The notes beneath the pieces are model-generated. The model was given only the letters and a program-made list of their open reading frames with translations, did no database searches and was not told the origin of the DNA. The translations under genes were made by a program, and so were the position numbers. Positions 11,335 to 24,472 of a DNA stretch of 64,000 bases are shown one piece after another (within the stretch, counting starts at the first letter, position 1; the number at the start of each line of letters is the position of its first letter). The stretch spans positions 62,001 through 126,000 of the forward strand of contig CALNHX010002780.1 in assembly GCA_940337035.1 (NCBI GenBank), written 5' to 3'. This stretch comes from Agriotes lineatus (Eukaryota > Arthropoda > Insecta > Coleoptera > Elateridae).

Positions 11335-12920
11335 ACAAAGCGCACACTACCTTAATTAGTGGATTACCTCAAAGCGTGGCGTTGCTTGTTGTAGGCCGGC
11401 GACGGTTATCGCTGTTACTGCTGTTGACGGGATGTAGGTGGAAGCAGCGGCGTCCAAGAGATCCCCTACATTTTTCGCAGGACGAAATGTGCTCTGCGCC
11501 CTTGGCAATTACAAACATCGGCGTGGCCGGTAATTAGCTCACTCAGGAGAATCCCGCTCAAAAAGACGGGTTAATCAGGCCAACGGGCCTCCGTAATTAA
11601 TGAGTGGCTTAAGCCAACAAAGCGGACACCCCGAAATACAACAGCCCACTCTCACCACTTGTCAAGCACCGTCTGTCTTAATGAACACAAACCAAAAACT
11701 CGCTGTAACAGCACTACATATCGGACGCCTCCACGTCGAAGCGTGAAGGCGCCCACAAACAATCCACGCTATGCGACTGTCCTCTGCGGCGACCCAGAAT
11801 GAATTGAAAGCAGAAACAGACGCCAGCCAAACTTCGCGCGCGACGCTCTGTCACGCCAGCAGATGTGGCCAATAGGAATGCGGTAAGTCTCGCCTGACGA
11901 CGCTGAAGCAGGCCGCGAGCAAAAAAGGGCGACTAAGCGTAAATTATTCGAGACTGGTTTCTCGCTTGCTCCCACGGGCTAAGTTTTAAAAATGCCGTAA
12001 CCAACGCTCTTAAATGCGACGGGACCTAAAACAGCTGTAAATACGACTGCATAGAGATTAGGGCGGTACGCTAAACCTTTAAGCAAACCAAAAGCCACGT
12101 GCGTGTCAACTTTATAATTTTAGATGCAAATAGCGGAAATGTTATGCCGTGAAAGTTGGCTGAAAGGAAACCTATGTACAGGAGAAATCGTAAACTATGT
12201 ACTGAAATTGTTCGAAATGGTTACGTAGCTATAGAAATTAAAGAAAAATAAAATGGCCTGACATGATAAGATTGTGCATAATTATGGTGCAGTGTCAATT
12301 TTTTTTTTTCAGTATTCTTGAAAATACTAAAATATTGTTACTTATTATGTACATAATTTTGAACACTCTTGAACTGTCACTGACAACGTTGTTACTTTGC
12401 GTTCTTTATTAAATATGTTAAAAAGATTTTTTTCTGAACCTTACTGATTTACTTACAATTCAATTTAGAAATGCAAAATTATTTTAATTAAAGTAAGTCC
12501 ACATATGAGGTGAGTTAAAACGCTAATATCTACAAATTTTTTAGTACATGTTTTATTCTTAATTTTCAAAATAACATTTTCCCTACAAAAATAACGTTAT
12601 ATCGTGTGTTTCAAAAAAAAACTCATTTAGGGTAGGCCTTGGAAAGAAAGACAGTCATGTCTTAACTTAAGTCTGTAAATGAATGTCATATTGCATTTTG
12701 TTTATGAAACCATTTGTCACTATGACAGGTAAAAGTTTACACTCCATTAAGTTTAATTGTATCAAGCAAAAGAGAAAATAAGATGGCATTTACACAACCA
12801 CAACGAGTGTATTAATTATAAAAATTGTTTTTATTAAGTGTTTTGTATATTTTTAGGAAAATATTTCAAGGTCAAGATGTAATTTAGTTCTCTCTGGATT
12901 GGTAGTTCATTTGCTTCAAT
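11335..12920. other. non-coding stretch, GC-rich then AT-rich
   Basis: 11340-11990 is unusually GC-rich for the window, with small palindromes such as GGCCAACGGGCC, but no coding motif. 12000-12920 is AT-rich and featureless. The GC-rich part may belong to the same element as the adjacent tandem array. Confidence 0.3.
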
Positions 12921-12934
12921 GGTTATATGTATCT

Positions 12935-13600
12935 CAAGTTACGGCAAACTTTAATTTGGTCATGGCATGCTGCGAGTTTTTTTTAAACACAGGATATAAT
13001 TTTTTCGGAAGTTTTTCCTGATAAGGGCCGATTTCATAATCAATTTTAAATCTAATTTTAACTAAAGTAATGTTAGATTGTGCATGATGACATATGTAGC
13101 ACATGTTACTCTGCACATTCTAATGTCACTTTAGTTAAATGAAGCTTTAAATTTGATTATGAAATCGGCCCTAAGTGGAATATAGCAAAAATGTGTCCTA
13201 TTTATAAAAGTGGTGATAAAAATGACGTTGCTAATTATCGATCTGTAGCTATACTACTTTCTATTTTAAAAAAAAGAATTCGTTTTGCAATTTCCATTTA
13301 TTAAAAATAACATTTCAACTACCACTAATTTATCATTATTTACGCAAGGTGTAGTTAGTACTGTATATAACAATTTACAAGTCGATGGTATCTATACGGA
13401 TTTTGGAAAGATGTTTGACCGGGTGAATCACTATTTTTTAATATTTGAATTTTCATAATCTTGAATTGCTGTTTTGTTTCTGATCTTTCTGACAGATTAC
13501 ATTATGTTGTTTTTCTTGGTTCTAAATATGATAAGTATAAACTTCTGTCAGGTGTACCGCAAGGCTCAAACCTGAGTCCACAATATAATTATGGCCACAT
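12935..13600 (+). pseudogene. decayed non-LTR reverse transcriptase
   Basis: Across several frames the plus strand shows RT landmarks in order: a VFPD/KWNIAK segment, CPIYKSGDKNDVANYRSVA (the P-I-x-K-x-G-x-x-x-x-x-NYRP block), FGKMFDRVNH (the catalytic A-F-D motif, first Asp region), YLSDR and LSGVPQGSNLSP (motif B). The YADD block was not found. A MITE has inserted between FPD and KW. Jockey/CR1 supergroup is likely; many stops make it inactive. Confidence 0.75.
13025..13171. mobile_element. PIF/Harbinger-like MITE with TAA duplication
   Basis: A 147-bp unit begins GGGCCGATTTCATAATC and ends with its inverse complement, with nearly continuous pairing along its length. It is flanked by TAA (13022-13024 and 13172-13174), the TWA duplication of PIF/Harbinger elements. 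It splits the RT relic described at 12935-13600. Confidence 0.85.
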
Positions 13601-13849
13601 TACTTTGTATACTATTTTAACTATAAATTTGAAACAAATTAAAAGAGCTTTACAGGAAACTTTTCCGGCAAATGAAGTTAAAACTAAAAATTTTGAAGAT
13701 ATCAAAAAAAAATTATTCGCTCTGTATGACATTGGGTCCAAAATATGCTTTTTTTCGTCATGAGTCAAACCTGAGTTATTGCAAAATGTGACTATTATTT
13801 AACTAATAGTTCTCGAGTTAAAGCAAAAATAGGTGGAATTTAGATTTTT

Positions 13850-14145
13850 CAGGTGCTCACGCTGTACATATTTGGCTGAATTTTTCTAGGTTTCGTCCCA
13901 AGTAGCCATATAATCCGCATGCAAAATATCGTATTCCGCCAACATACAGTTTTTGAGTTATATCGGCAACAGAGAGACAGACAGACGGACAGGTAGGCAG
14001 ACAGATAGACGGACGGACAGGTAGGCGGACAGATGGACGGACAGATGAAATTGAGAAAACATGTTTTTCATCATCTGGGTACCCTGAAACGTGAAGATCT
14101 GAAGAAATCTCGGAAGGTGGGTTTTTGCGATTACAATACATCCAT
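13850..14145 (-). repeat. GACA/GTCT-rich repeat, second family
   Basis: A (GACA/GACG)n tract at 13970-14045 is flanked by GGGTACCCTGAAACGTGAAG and AAATCTCGGAAGG. A close relative lies at 46590-46890, with a further inverted partner at 46990-47165. Related in layout but not in body sequence to the copy-A family. Confidence 0.65.
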
Positions 14146-15375
14146 CGTCTAAAAGACGATCATTTATTGTAGCGAAGAAAATTAAATTATTAAGAACATT
14201 TAAAAAAATATCCAAATGTAAAATTCTTCACGTAGATGAAACATTCTCAATGCTGGTCATGCAGTATTTGTCGATGGTTGCAATCTTCTCTAAGAAACAA
14301 GATATTACGATCGTGATTATCATAAAACGATGAATGGTAATGTCTTTAAAATATGGGTATTAAATCAGTTAATTTTGTTATCGCCTATGTTTTCTCAAGA
14401 TAAAGTTATGGTAATCATTGCCTCTGTAGAACTTAACAAACCATCAACTCGAAAGCAGCAAAAAGCAGCACCTACAAAATTACTTAATAAGTAAAAATAT
14501 TGTGTTGGACAAAAAGTTTCCAAAAAAGTGTGGGAATTAATTGAACCAACTCTTACAATTTAATACACTTCTTGGCCAACATGGTATACGTGTATTACGT
14601 TTGCTATCTTCTCATTGCCAATATAATTTCATCGAACATGCATGGGGCTATTGCAATAGTATATTATACAAGTCAAAAAAGTGATGCTCTACATGACGAG
14701 GTAGCTGTTTGAAATGTGAGGCCTTTTGGCCGAGCATTTTAAGCCTCCTATTCCAGTAAGGACACTTTCCTGACGTATTATGTATGCTATTTTTTTCTGA
14801 AATCGTTTAAATTTCAGTAAAACGTTATAACAAATAATTTAAAATGTTTACATTTTTTGATAAGAATAATGTTGGTGGATTAATAATTTTGCCTATATTA
14901 ATATTACTCATAAAAATAAATAAAGGGCAGTAGTTATTTATTAAAATCATGTAAAAAATATCCTGACTAGCCAGGAAAGTATTTTCATGACTGTTTTTGT
15001 ATATATCTAGTTGTAATTGTTTATTTGAGTCAGGTAAAGTACTTTCCTCATTAGCTAGGAAAGAATTTTTTTTGCAAAGATTGTGTTTTCGTACTCTAAG
15101 TATCGAAAACCTACTTTAAATAATGGTTTCTGAAAAAAAATTACAATAAACATATTCGCTTGAACGCTGACGAGAAGAACCTTGTTACAAATTTGTGGTT
15201 AAAGGCATTTAGTTACACTCCTGAAATGGGGCAACATTGTGAATAATTAACAAAAAAAAAACGATTGTGTAAAACATATGGGCAACACTAGTATTAATAA
15301 TATTCCACCAGTGTTCATAAATCTTGCCGATTCTGATGACGATGCATCACCCTTAGACCACGTCAATGCTCAAAA
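14145..15375 (+). pseudogene. decayed IS630/Tc1-like DDE transposase
   Basis: Fragments in order on the plus strand: KILHVDETF (first catalytic Asp region), AGHAVFVDGCNLL, YHKTMNGNVFKIWVLNQL, LNKPST, SSHCQYNFIEHAWGYC (the third catalytic acidic region, usually PPYHCQYNPIE), then after a break SYTPEMGQHC and a Ser/Asp-rich end FINLADSDDDASP. This is the order seen in DDE endonucleases often found in beetle and other insect genomes. Multiple frameshifts and an intervening ~400 bases of AT-rich DNA mark it as dead. The second catalytic Asp region is not preserved. Confidence 0.6.
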
Positions 15376-15539
15376 ATGTCAAATAGGTGTTTGTATGAGA
15401 TATTCTTCCTCCTATATTAAGCCAGTTGTCTGTTTAAATCCACAAAATTGTGATCATATTAGCCAGTTTAATAATGGATTTTATTGTAGCACTGTTTTCG
15501 GTGTTATAATAACCATATTGTGACATCAAAGTAGATACA

Positions 15540-16101
15540 AAATTTATTGCACGCTAATGTCAATAAGAGATAATCTACACTAATTTGCAGTGTAAAAGTT
15601 AACTTTTATTACACTAGAGTTATAAAAATATTATTACACGTAAATTTAAAAACTGCAAAATGAAATGAGTACTTTCGTAAAAGGTTATGATCGTAGTTAA
15701 AATGTTGTAAGACACTCTTCTAAAAAGTCTCTTCATTGCACTGACAGCTTTTAAAAAAACTCGCTCGTACTTCGCTGGTGTTGTAAATCAGTTCTTGTAA
15801 TAAAGCAGGACTTTTTACACTTGCATCTTAAATAATTATAAGGTAAAAATTCAATTTTGCGAATATGAAATACAGGTATGTACTAAAAATAAATGTAATA
15901 TCAAATAAAATATTATGAATAAGTAAGGTTTGTGTATAAACCAATGAAGATTTCAAATATGGGTGTCCGAAACCTATTCTAACGAAGTGTGTGAATACGG
16001 TACGAGAGGCAGTAGGATGTTAGTTGGGCAAAGTCAATTTGCAAATTGTATGGGCTCGAAGAAAGAAGATGTCATGATGTAATGTGCACAATTTGAATAT
16101 A
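15540..16101. other. AT-rich spacer
   Basis: No feature recognised. Confidence 0.3.
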
Positions 16102-16484
16102 TTGTGTGTCCCAGGATTGGTGTTAGAAGAGGTGCAATGGACAAAAAATTTTTAAATTTTAAGATTGTGGGATTAAGCCCTGATTGGTGTGAAGAGAATT
16201 TTAAGAATATATTCAGTTTTTGAAAAACAAGTCGGTCTTAACAGTAAAGCGAAAACTATTTTCTTTTCAGGTAAACTACCCTTTTTGTTCATGATACGGC
16301 AAAATTTTACCAAAAAAAGTTGTTCAAAATGACAAATTATGCCCCTATACAAAATCTCAGGAAGATCTACCTACTTAGGTTAAACCGTCATTTTTAACAA
16401 ATACAATTTATATTGCTTTATTTAAAAAATGGCGGTTTTTTTAGTCCCTTGCACCTCTTGTAATATCAATCCTGGGACACATTG
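16102..16484. mobile_element. MITE with TA duplication, TGTGTCCCAGGATTG termini
   Basis: The left end TTGTGTGTCCCAGGATTG and the right end CAATCCTGGGACACATTG form an inverted repeat that continues inward through GAGGTGCAA. TA flanks both sides (16100-16101, 16485-16486). 383 bp, no ORF; Tc1/mariner-like by target site. Confidence 0.8.
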
Positions 16485-16489
16485 TATAA

Positions 16490-19400
16490 ATGCCATATCT
16501 GAGAATATAAATCAGTTAGTAAATGAAATAAGCTGCTAATTAATAAAATAAAAAGTACAGAATTGATTTTAATTAAATTATTGGAAAATTAAAGACAAAT
16601 AAACTTTAACAATAAAAGTGTTCATAACACGAAGTTTTTATAAACAATATAAGATTAAACGTGTATAACGTATTTAAAAATAGTCATTATGTAAACATAC
16701 AGTATTACCCATACAAAATTGAGCTTAACACTAAATATTAATTTACATTAATATCTAAAGAAATATATTTAATATTAAAATATCTATAGTAAATAATAAT
16801 TGCCTCGTATAAACGTTTTATGAGTTTTTTACGTATGTATATTCTAATTAAAATTCTGCAGAAACCCTAAGAGAAAAGGAGTCAAACAATTAATTTGTTA
16901 CATTTGCATGCTCGAACTGTTGATCATAAGAAGGTAAGAAATAGAATATGAAGTAATAAGTAATAACACCCTGATATTAACAATTAAATAAAATAACGTC
17001 ATAAGGGTCATAGCAATAAATTCCTTTTATACAGAATGTTTTGTACTAAACCCAAGTAAGGGTATGTTAAGTAGTCAAATTAATTCTCTGTTGTTTCGAA
17101 ATATGCGGTCAGTACTATCAAACATAAGATCAGCCCTGTTTCCTTAATTTCTCTAAGATTTCTTTTTATTACAATTTATTAGCTTTCTCCTTTGTTGAAA
17201 GTACAAGTTCAGTGCATTTGTGCTAGATTTGCGTACTCCTAATAAAGACGAACAATTTGTTCTTATTATCTCTTTTAGTTGATGCTTATAAACATTTAAC
17301 TGTCATTAGTCAAGGTCATTGTGCACTAAGAAATGTAGGTATAAAGTAAGATGTTAAATAAATTTGATTATTTTTATAAGCCAGTTTGTGGTATCAGACA
17401 TTTCGTTTATTTCTAAACAAATACGAGAGCTGCATTTAACGCCATGATAAAAATATTTCCTACAAAAATAGATTTTAAAAGCAACGCTGTTGTGATGTTT
17501 TTAATATATCTATTACTTTTACAACGTATTGTCGTAAACCAGTTAGTAATTTTGTAGTAATTTAAAATGTAAATAAATGGAAATTTAAAGAATAATAAAT
17601 AATGTTCTTATCTAATATAAACAATAGCATTGAGTCCAGAGCTTATTTCCTTTTCCGTACTATTTACATCTACGTGCTCTTTATTTTGCAAATTACATCC
17701 ATTGGTGAGCAGGAAGTATTTAAAAACCAGTTCAGAAAAATTCTTTCAGCGGTTTGTCCATGAACGACAAACTGGCAAGAGCAATATGCACCAGCTATGT
17801 AAAACAGGGTTACTAATTACTATTTATTTTAAAATACCACTACTACAGTTCAAAACTGGTCAAATCTCTATAAATAAGTTTCTTATAATTTCAACAATGT
17901 TATTGCAGCACAAGTAAGTGCTATATTGCCCATTCAAAAATATAAATATCAAGCCGCCCTTATAAGAAAAAACGATCGGTATATGAGTGGAAATAGTGCC
18001 ATTTAATTGGTATGTGAATTATTTTGAGAATGTAGTCAATATGCACTTATTAAAAATTTGCATTTTGGTAATTCCGACTTCCACTTACACTTCCATTGTA
18101 ATTAAATTCAAATTGTTCGTAGTGGCGTCACTCAACTTAACTAAGCTTAGTAAATAATTACTGGTGAAAGCTTGCATAACTTTTTACGGCGATATTAATA
18201 AAAATGCAATTATGCGTTCAAAGTATTAGTTTCTGGTTTTATAGAAAAACATATAAATTGTAGATACAGCTATCTAGATTAAAGAAAACATGTCATCGCT
18301 TATTGGCATTTTCTAATAGATGATAGTAACTTAATATACAAGAATCTGGAAAGATGGAAAAAGATTAGTGTTCGTATTTTACTATTTACTAATACCATTA
18401 TTTCATATTACATATTTAGTAGTAAAACTGTTAATAATTTATTCAGTATTATTAATTTATAAGAAAGAGGTTTTCATTTTCTGTGTCTTCACAATTTGAT
18501 TTCCTAATTTGCAAAATTATTGAAACACTTTTATAGTTGTTCCTGCTTTTAAAACAGGGGACGAAGCTGTCTGCTTTTATTAACATACAAGTATTCCTTG
18601 CCTTATCTAAATTATCTAACCACTTTCATTGATTAAAATGTGAAGCAAGTTTAGTTTCAATTTGGTTTCACTTTTGGACAAATTAAGACCTGTTTGTGTA
18701 CCACTAACTGATTTAAACTTTTTTGCATGTGTTACGAAGGCATTTTTATAATGCAACTGCGACCTTTATACATACAAAATAAGGAGTATTTTAGCAACTA
18801 TTGACATTTGTGTGTAATACGGTCACACACATTTTTGACAGTTACGAAAATATCGCAGCACACTGTAATGCAGAAGTTTAATTATTTTTATATGTTGAAC
18901 AGAAAATTAAATCGGCACGACGCATAAATAACTTTTGAACTACTGTTGTAACTTAAAGAGACTTTTAAAATATGTTTAAATATAATAGCGAATAACTGAT
19001 ATTATAGTTACACTTATAAGAAGCAGCAAGCAACTACAAGACTAGTTGCATCATTCCAGTTTGGAACTGTGATAGAATTTATTAATATAATATGTACAGT
19101 TAGGTACTTACGGAATATTTTCTGAAGAGTAATTTATAATCTGCTATTATTTTATTCGTACGAAATATAAATATATATAGTACGAATTACAAGTGCAGAT
19201 GCATAACTAAGGTAAAAATTCCAAAAGGACCTTATAAATTCGATGGAATAATATTCATATAGAGTGAGACTTAAAAGTCTATTCTTTCCGATTCTTCTTT
19301 TTGTTACGCCAAATATTACACTTACGTTCGCAGGCAAGTTTTCATCAGATACATCTAGAAATTCATTATAAATTAAAACTGATAATTTTGTTGTATAAAA

Positions 19401-20318
19401 GATATTACTAATGCACTTATCTTAATGTATTAGTAGTCTTCATTTTGAATAAATATATTGAGATGGTATTAGGCCCACAACTTGGCTCTGTTTGCAGTGC
19501 AGGATAATTGATCGATTCAATAAGCACAGAGTTGGGATGTTCTATGCAATTGCAATGTTAAACTAAAGTAAAATATTAAATGCATTGACAATGAGATGCG
19601 AGAAACAGTAAAGTATTTGAAAAAGGAACGCAAAGGCAAAGCTTATTTTCACAGGGTTCGAAATTGACTTTGAAACAAATTAAAATAATAAAAGAATAGG
19701 TTTGTGCATAATGTAAAGCCAGACCGAAGGAAATTAATAGACACAAAAGGTTTGTTATGTGCATTTTAAAAGGAGCATAATTTTCAATAAAGCCAAGCAT
19801 CGTGAAAATTGTGAAGAATCTGAAAGGTGAATTAAGCAAGATGAAAGATAACAGAACATTGCAAAGAGAAATTCGTGAAGCAGGCAACAGGAAAGGAAGT
19901 AAACGAAGGAAAATGGTGGACTCTAATATGCCAGTGCGTTAATAATTAATAAAAATCATTCAAAGCAGTGCAGGGACCAAATAATAAAAAACGTTTGTGT
20001 GTGCGACGCAATGGAACAATTTTCGTTGTAAGAGAAATTCAATAATTTAGATTTTACGAAAAATGTTAATTCTAATTTATGTACTCAAATGTATTTCCTT
20101 TTATGTCCATTAATTATCAAACCTGATTTCCATTAACATAAGCATAACACCATATCCTAGCAACTAGATGCGATATTGTTTAAAAACAAAAAAGAGAACA
20201 AATGAATTAAAAATTATTACCTGTTTGTCAGTTTTGTGCTCCACATTAAAATATAATTTTTGACCATTACAACAAGCATTTTACAAGCTAAAATGTATTG
20301 CCTTTTATTGTGCACATG
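16490..20318. other. long AT-rich non-coding stretch
   Basis: About 3.8 kb without a recognisable exon, RNA gene or bounded repeat. Codon-like organisation is absent in all open frames. It may be intron or intergenic DNA. Confidence 0.35.
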
Positions 20319-20575
20319 TCAGTGTTTATGTGGTAGCGTTGTGGAAGGTTCCGCTACACAATTCTCCAATCCTATCTACGAGGACATCGGGAGCGAGCAG
20401 TTTAAAATTTCGAGGCCCATCTACGAACAGATAAGGCAATGGAAACCAGAGGACAGCAGCCCAGGGCAGATTACGAGTCTGCAAGAACGTTTCAACCACC
20501 TTCTGCAGCCAGACGATCATCTTCAGCAGGAAACCCAAGCAGCATTGCCGCAAGCAGCTCCGAAGCCAGCAAAGG
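20319..20575 (+). CDS. candidate exon: receptor tail with NPxY motif
   Basis: A frame open from 20260 contains, after a possible acceptor (GCACATGTCAG at 20308-20318), an 85-codon stretch ending at a donor-like AAGGAG|GTAGGG. It encodes FSNPIYEDIG, a canonical NPxY internalisation/PTB-binding motif, then a second RPIYEQI, then a Gln/Pro-rich hydrophilic part. This composition fits the cytoplasmic tail of an endocytic receptor such as an LDL-receptor-family protein, or amnionless. That family link is inference: no ligand-binding repeat or membrane segment is visible nearby. Codons after the donor lack any motif and are probably intron, as are those before the acceptor. Flanking exons were not found. 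Confidence 0.45.
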
Positions 20576-22025
20576 AGGTAGGGTTATGCCTACGATTTAA
20601 GTGTTTAAGTTTGGGGAAAAGCCACAAAATACGAGATCAAACCTTCCCGAAGAAAATTAGCTCATTTCCAGGGCTCCAAATACGCCGTAATTTGCGTAAT
20701 AAGCAAGGCGTCATTAAATTTTGCAAGTTTAGCGAGAATCTCAAGCCACCAGAAACAAGTGCACGTTTTGACGTCTCTCCTACGTCACGAAATAAGCGAG
20801 GCCGGGTTTTTTCTACGTCATCACTGAAACAAAACAGTATTAATTGTTTGCCAAGCGCGAAAATTTGAATAATTACCTGAATTTTTCTCATATTTTCACG
20901 AGTTTAAACGTTCAAGGAATCGCTGTTGCACTGGGTGGACATTTTGTGGTTTGACAGATTGTGAATATTTGACCTAACGTTGCGTATTTAAACTACTGAT
21001 TTAATGGCTGGCTATAGTGAAATTCAAATCAAAAATATAGTCACCTTCGGAACCTACCTTGAGAAGGAGCTTATGTTTTCCCATTGAGCTAGCGTAATAA
21101 ATAATTGCAATTGAATAAAACAGAAAGAGGGGCATGTAACCAGTTATTTAAGTAATTGAGTGTTACATTTAATTTTTAATCATCTTAAATTTACCCACAG
21201 AAAAAAACATTGGAGCAGGGCGTAAAACATTAACTTAATAAATATTACATTTATTGGCATCCGAAACGTAGAGCTTAGAGAGCTTTCTTTACAATATATG
21301 CATATAAGACTACACTTTTCAGTACTTTCTCCGATAAAACAATTTTAGCGAAAGATGTTACATACATGTTAATTGTTTACTACTAAATTTTCTATGAGTT
21401 AAGATGTCGATCTCAGTATACATACCACCGTATACAATTTTACCGATTATTTAAATTACGTGAAAATATACAGATGTTACGTTAAAAACAGAAAATATTA
21501 CTTGTTTGTGCAGAAATCTAGTAGACATTGTTGAGAGCCCAAGCAAGTAAGTTTGTTCATATTGAAAATAACAGAGCTATTTGCGCTTTACTTGCTATTA
21601 ACGAAGTTATAGTCTCTAACTTATTTACAACTGTACAAATGTGCATACACACGATAGTTTGTTGATAATTTTTGTTAAAATCTCATAGAAGAGCGTCTAA
21701 GAGAAATTTCTAACTATTTATCTACATCAGTTTTTATACTTGAGACTTCGGAGATGTGGTGCCATGAAACAATTGTGACATAGCACTTCAATTTAAAATA
21801 AGAATTCTTGTGTTAGCAGTGTGCGAAAGAAGACAGCTTCTACAAAATGGGTAAAATTTGCTATTTATTATTGCATTGTTGCAAATCACAATATATACGA
21901 AGAACTTTAAATTACAACAATGCTGTAAAATGAAGGGTCATCGAAAAGTTGGAGTTATCTGTTATCGGACCAAGATGCATTTTCACATTACTCGGCTAAC
22001 TTTTTATTCGTTATCAACTACTAGT
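20576..22025. other. unassigned DNA between two candidate exons
   Basis: Mostly AT-rich without recognisable features. Confidence 0.3.
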
Positions 22026-22034
22026 CCAATCAGC

Positions 22035-22124
22035 ATGTCTGAAATCAATATCTATGAATCCGACAGTCAGCCTCCGTGGATGACCTTTTGTGGTTTGTTA
22101 GGTGGGCTATCTGCTAGTCTAGTG
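22035..22124 (+). CDS. candidate first coding exon, unknown membrane protein
   Basis: An ATG opens a 30-codon stretch that ends exactly at a strong donor (AGTG|GTGAGT) in phase 0. It encodes an acidic hydrophilic start followed by PPWMTFCGLLGGLSASLV, which looks like the beginning of a membrane segment. Bases upstream have no matching ORF, so this could be 5' UTR plus start codon. I do not recognise the family. The evidence is only the donor, the frame and the amphipathic-to-hydrophobic pattern, so a chance match is possible. Confidence 0.3.
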
Positions 22125-22269
22125 GTGAGTTGTAGGAAGATTACGTAAATAGCGTTCGCCGCCATCTTGAAAAAAAAGCGCACTCCAATGTGTTTAAAAC
22201 TTATAGCTTTAATAAAACAATTTAAAATCAGTGCCATCAATAAACTTTTGTTAAGGTAATAACTAATCT

Positions 22270-24144
22270 AATCATGACAGATACTCAATACCCACTGCTA
22301 CAACCACCTACCTTAATCTTCCAATGATCTGAGGCCAAACAATTGGTTGCGATGAAGCAAATACCAACAATGCTAATAACCTAAAACGAGGCCTGCCTTC
22401 ACAAGATAATGAAATAAATAAACGATATATGTTTAACAATAATACCCTACTTACCAAAAATAAACATTATATGCTTCAAAATTCTCAAGAAGACTCCAAC
22501 GAGTAACAACCCACAAATGAAGCAAATCTAACAGAAGCTCCTGAGACAAAAAAAGTTTCACCTATATTCATACCTAATGGCACGCACTACCAAAACATAA
22601 CCAAGGATATTAAAGAAGTGACTAAAAAAGATGATTTACTACATCTTATAAAGGAACATTGTTAAGGATTAATTTAAGTAACCCAGACGATTACAACGCA
22701 CTCACCAGCTTCTACGATAAAAATAAAGTCAGTTACTATACTTATCAAACTCCAGAAAAAGCTAATATATCGGTAATTATCAGAAATGTAGCCATCTCCA
22801 TCACCACAGAGGAAATTAACACTGAATTACTACATTTAAATTCCCGGTGATTAAAATGACAAGACTACTGAACAGTAAGAAAATTCCCATGCCACTAATT
22901 GCCGTTGAACTAGGAAAAAGTGATAAATCAAAAGATATTTTTAATTTAAACAGGCAATTTCACTGTGTAATAAGTGTTGAACCAAGACGTAAAAGCAGCG
23001 AAAATCCACAATGTACTAACTGCCAAAGAGTCGGCCACACCAAAAATTATTGTCACTTCCCCTCCGGATGCGTTAAATGCACGGATCATCACCACTATAG
23101 CCAATGCCAAAAAGGAAAAGGTACCACACCTGCATGCGTTAATTTCGAAGATAATCATACCGCGAATTATAGGGGATGCCCCTACTTCAAGACGTTCAAC
23201 CGAAATACTCCGCTTCGTAATCAACCAACGCAGAACCCTTATAAAATAAAATCAATCAACCCAAATGCCTTTTTAACAGGAAACATCACCGCAAACCATA
23301 CATATGCTAACGCAGTAGTTAACAACCGAAATATTGCTAACGATGACACATAAAAAAATACTCAATCAACACCAAACTCAAACCCCCTCTCTACAAAATT
23401 TCTTCACAGTTTTCTAGAACTATTATCTCCATATCTAGATCAAATAAAAGCTATTATAATGTCAATAATCCCGATGTTATTCAATGGCGCGAAATAATCC
23501 TAAAACTCTACCCAAGTTAACACTAGCAAATTTAAATGCCGATGGGTTAAAAAATCAAAGATCCACCTTTTTATTATTCATTTCTAGACACGACATTGAT
23601 ATACCCTGTGTCACAGAGACACATCTGATTCAAAATGAAAAATCTACGATGCCAGGCTACCGAATCTTTACAAAAGAGTAAAGTAACCTACTAATGCACC
23701 CAGTAGATCTACACAACATACACAACATTGAAGCAACGGCGGTTAAAATCACATGGAGAGATAATAACACGATAAAGCTAATCTGCGGATACAAACCTCC
23801 AAACAAACAACTCAAACGAGAAGAATTAGAACTGGGGATGTAGAAAAACGAATCCCAACGGTAATAAACTTAACAATTTTACCTCTGAAATGGCAATACA
23901 AATAGCTGCACCTTCAGAATATACGTACTTCCCATACCGAAGAGATCAATCCCCAGATATCTTAGACATAGTACAACATAAAAACCTCTCTATTCCAATT
24001 AACCAAATGGTTCTGACAGGACTCGACTCGATCATCTGCCAGTAATCGTAACACTTGGTCTCTCTATGCAACAATGCCCGAGGATGCCAAGACTAATTAA
24101 CGGCCCAATCGACTGGAATATTTTCGTAAAACGATAAATAATCT
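22270..24144 (+). pseudogene. Jockey-type retrotransposon, 5' half (gag and endonuclease)
   Basis: ORF1 (about 22560-23353) is broken by a few stops but shows a Jockey gag: a PRE_C2HC-like region, then CCHC zinc knuckles (CTNCQRVGHTKNYC, then CVKCTDHHHYSQC, then a variant CVNFEDNHTANYRGC that has lost one Cys). ORF2 begins near 23484 and reads TLANLNADGLKNQ and VTETHL, the N-terminal and ETH motifs of an APE-type endonuclease, then KLICGYKPPNK (AxYxPP-like). A DWNIF linker motif ends just before the BEL element at 24145. The RT half lies at 30960-31760. At least two frameshifts and several stops make it non-functional. Confidence 0.85.
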
Positions 24145-24472
24145 TGTTAAGTGTTTCATAAAATTGTGCCGCCTCGCTTGTAGTTGTGCGTTGTACTATG
24201 CGCCTTTCAGCACTTCTTGGGCGCGACTGCCCTTCACTTACCCTCCGACAGTCGACCAGACTGGACGCGAGCAGTCCACTCCTAGAAACGCTAATTCTTT
24301 GTTCAAATGTTCAATGTTTGTGTGCTAATTTATTGCTAATAAATTACCTACTTTGCTTTCAACGAGTGTATAATTTAGTGAAGTATAAATCCATACAGTC
24401 CATTAACGTCCAAGGCGAGCTAGCAACCAGGAATTTTCCAAACATAACGGAAAACTGGGAGGCTCCCCAACA
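24145..24472 (+). repeat. 5' LTR of the BEL/Pao element
   Basis: Begins TGTTAAGTGTTTC and ends GGAGGCTCCCCAACA. Same length as the 3' LTR, with two C/T differences (near 24297 and 24440). Expected to hold promoter and transcription start; a primer-binding site following it (TTGTTCCTTCGAGC) was not matched to a tRNA. Confidence 0.93.

Noticed and set aside
20260..20868. The full 202-codon open frame as a single-exon gene
   Set aside because: Only the middle part looks coding; the edges coincide with splice-like signals and outer codons lack motif or bias.
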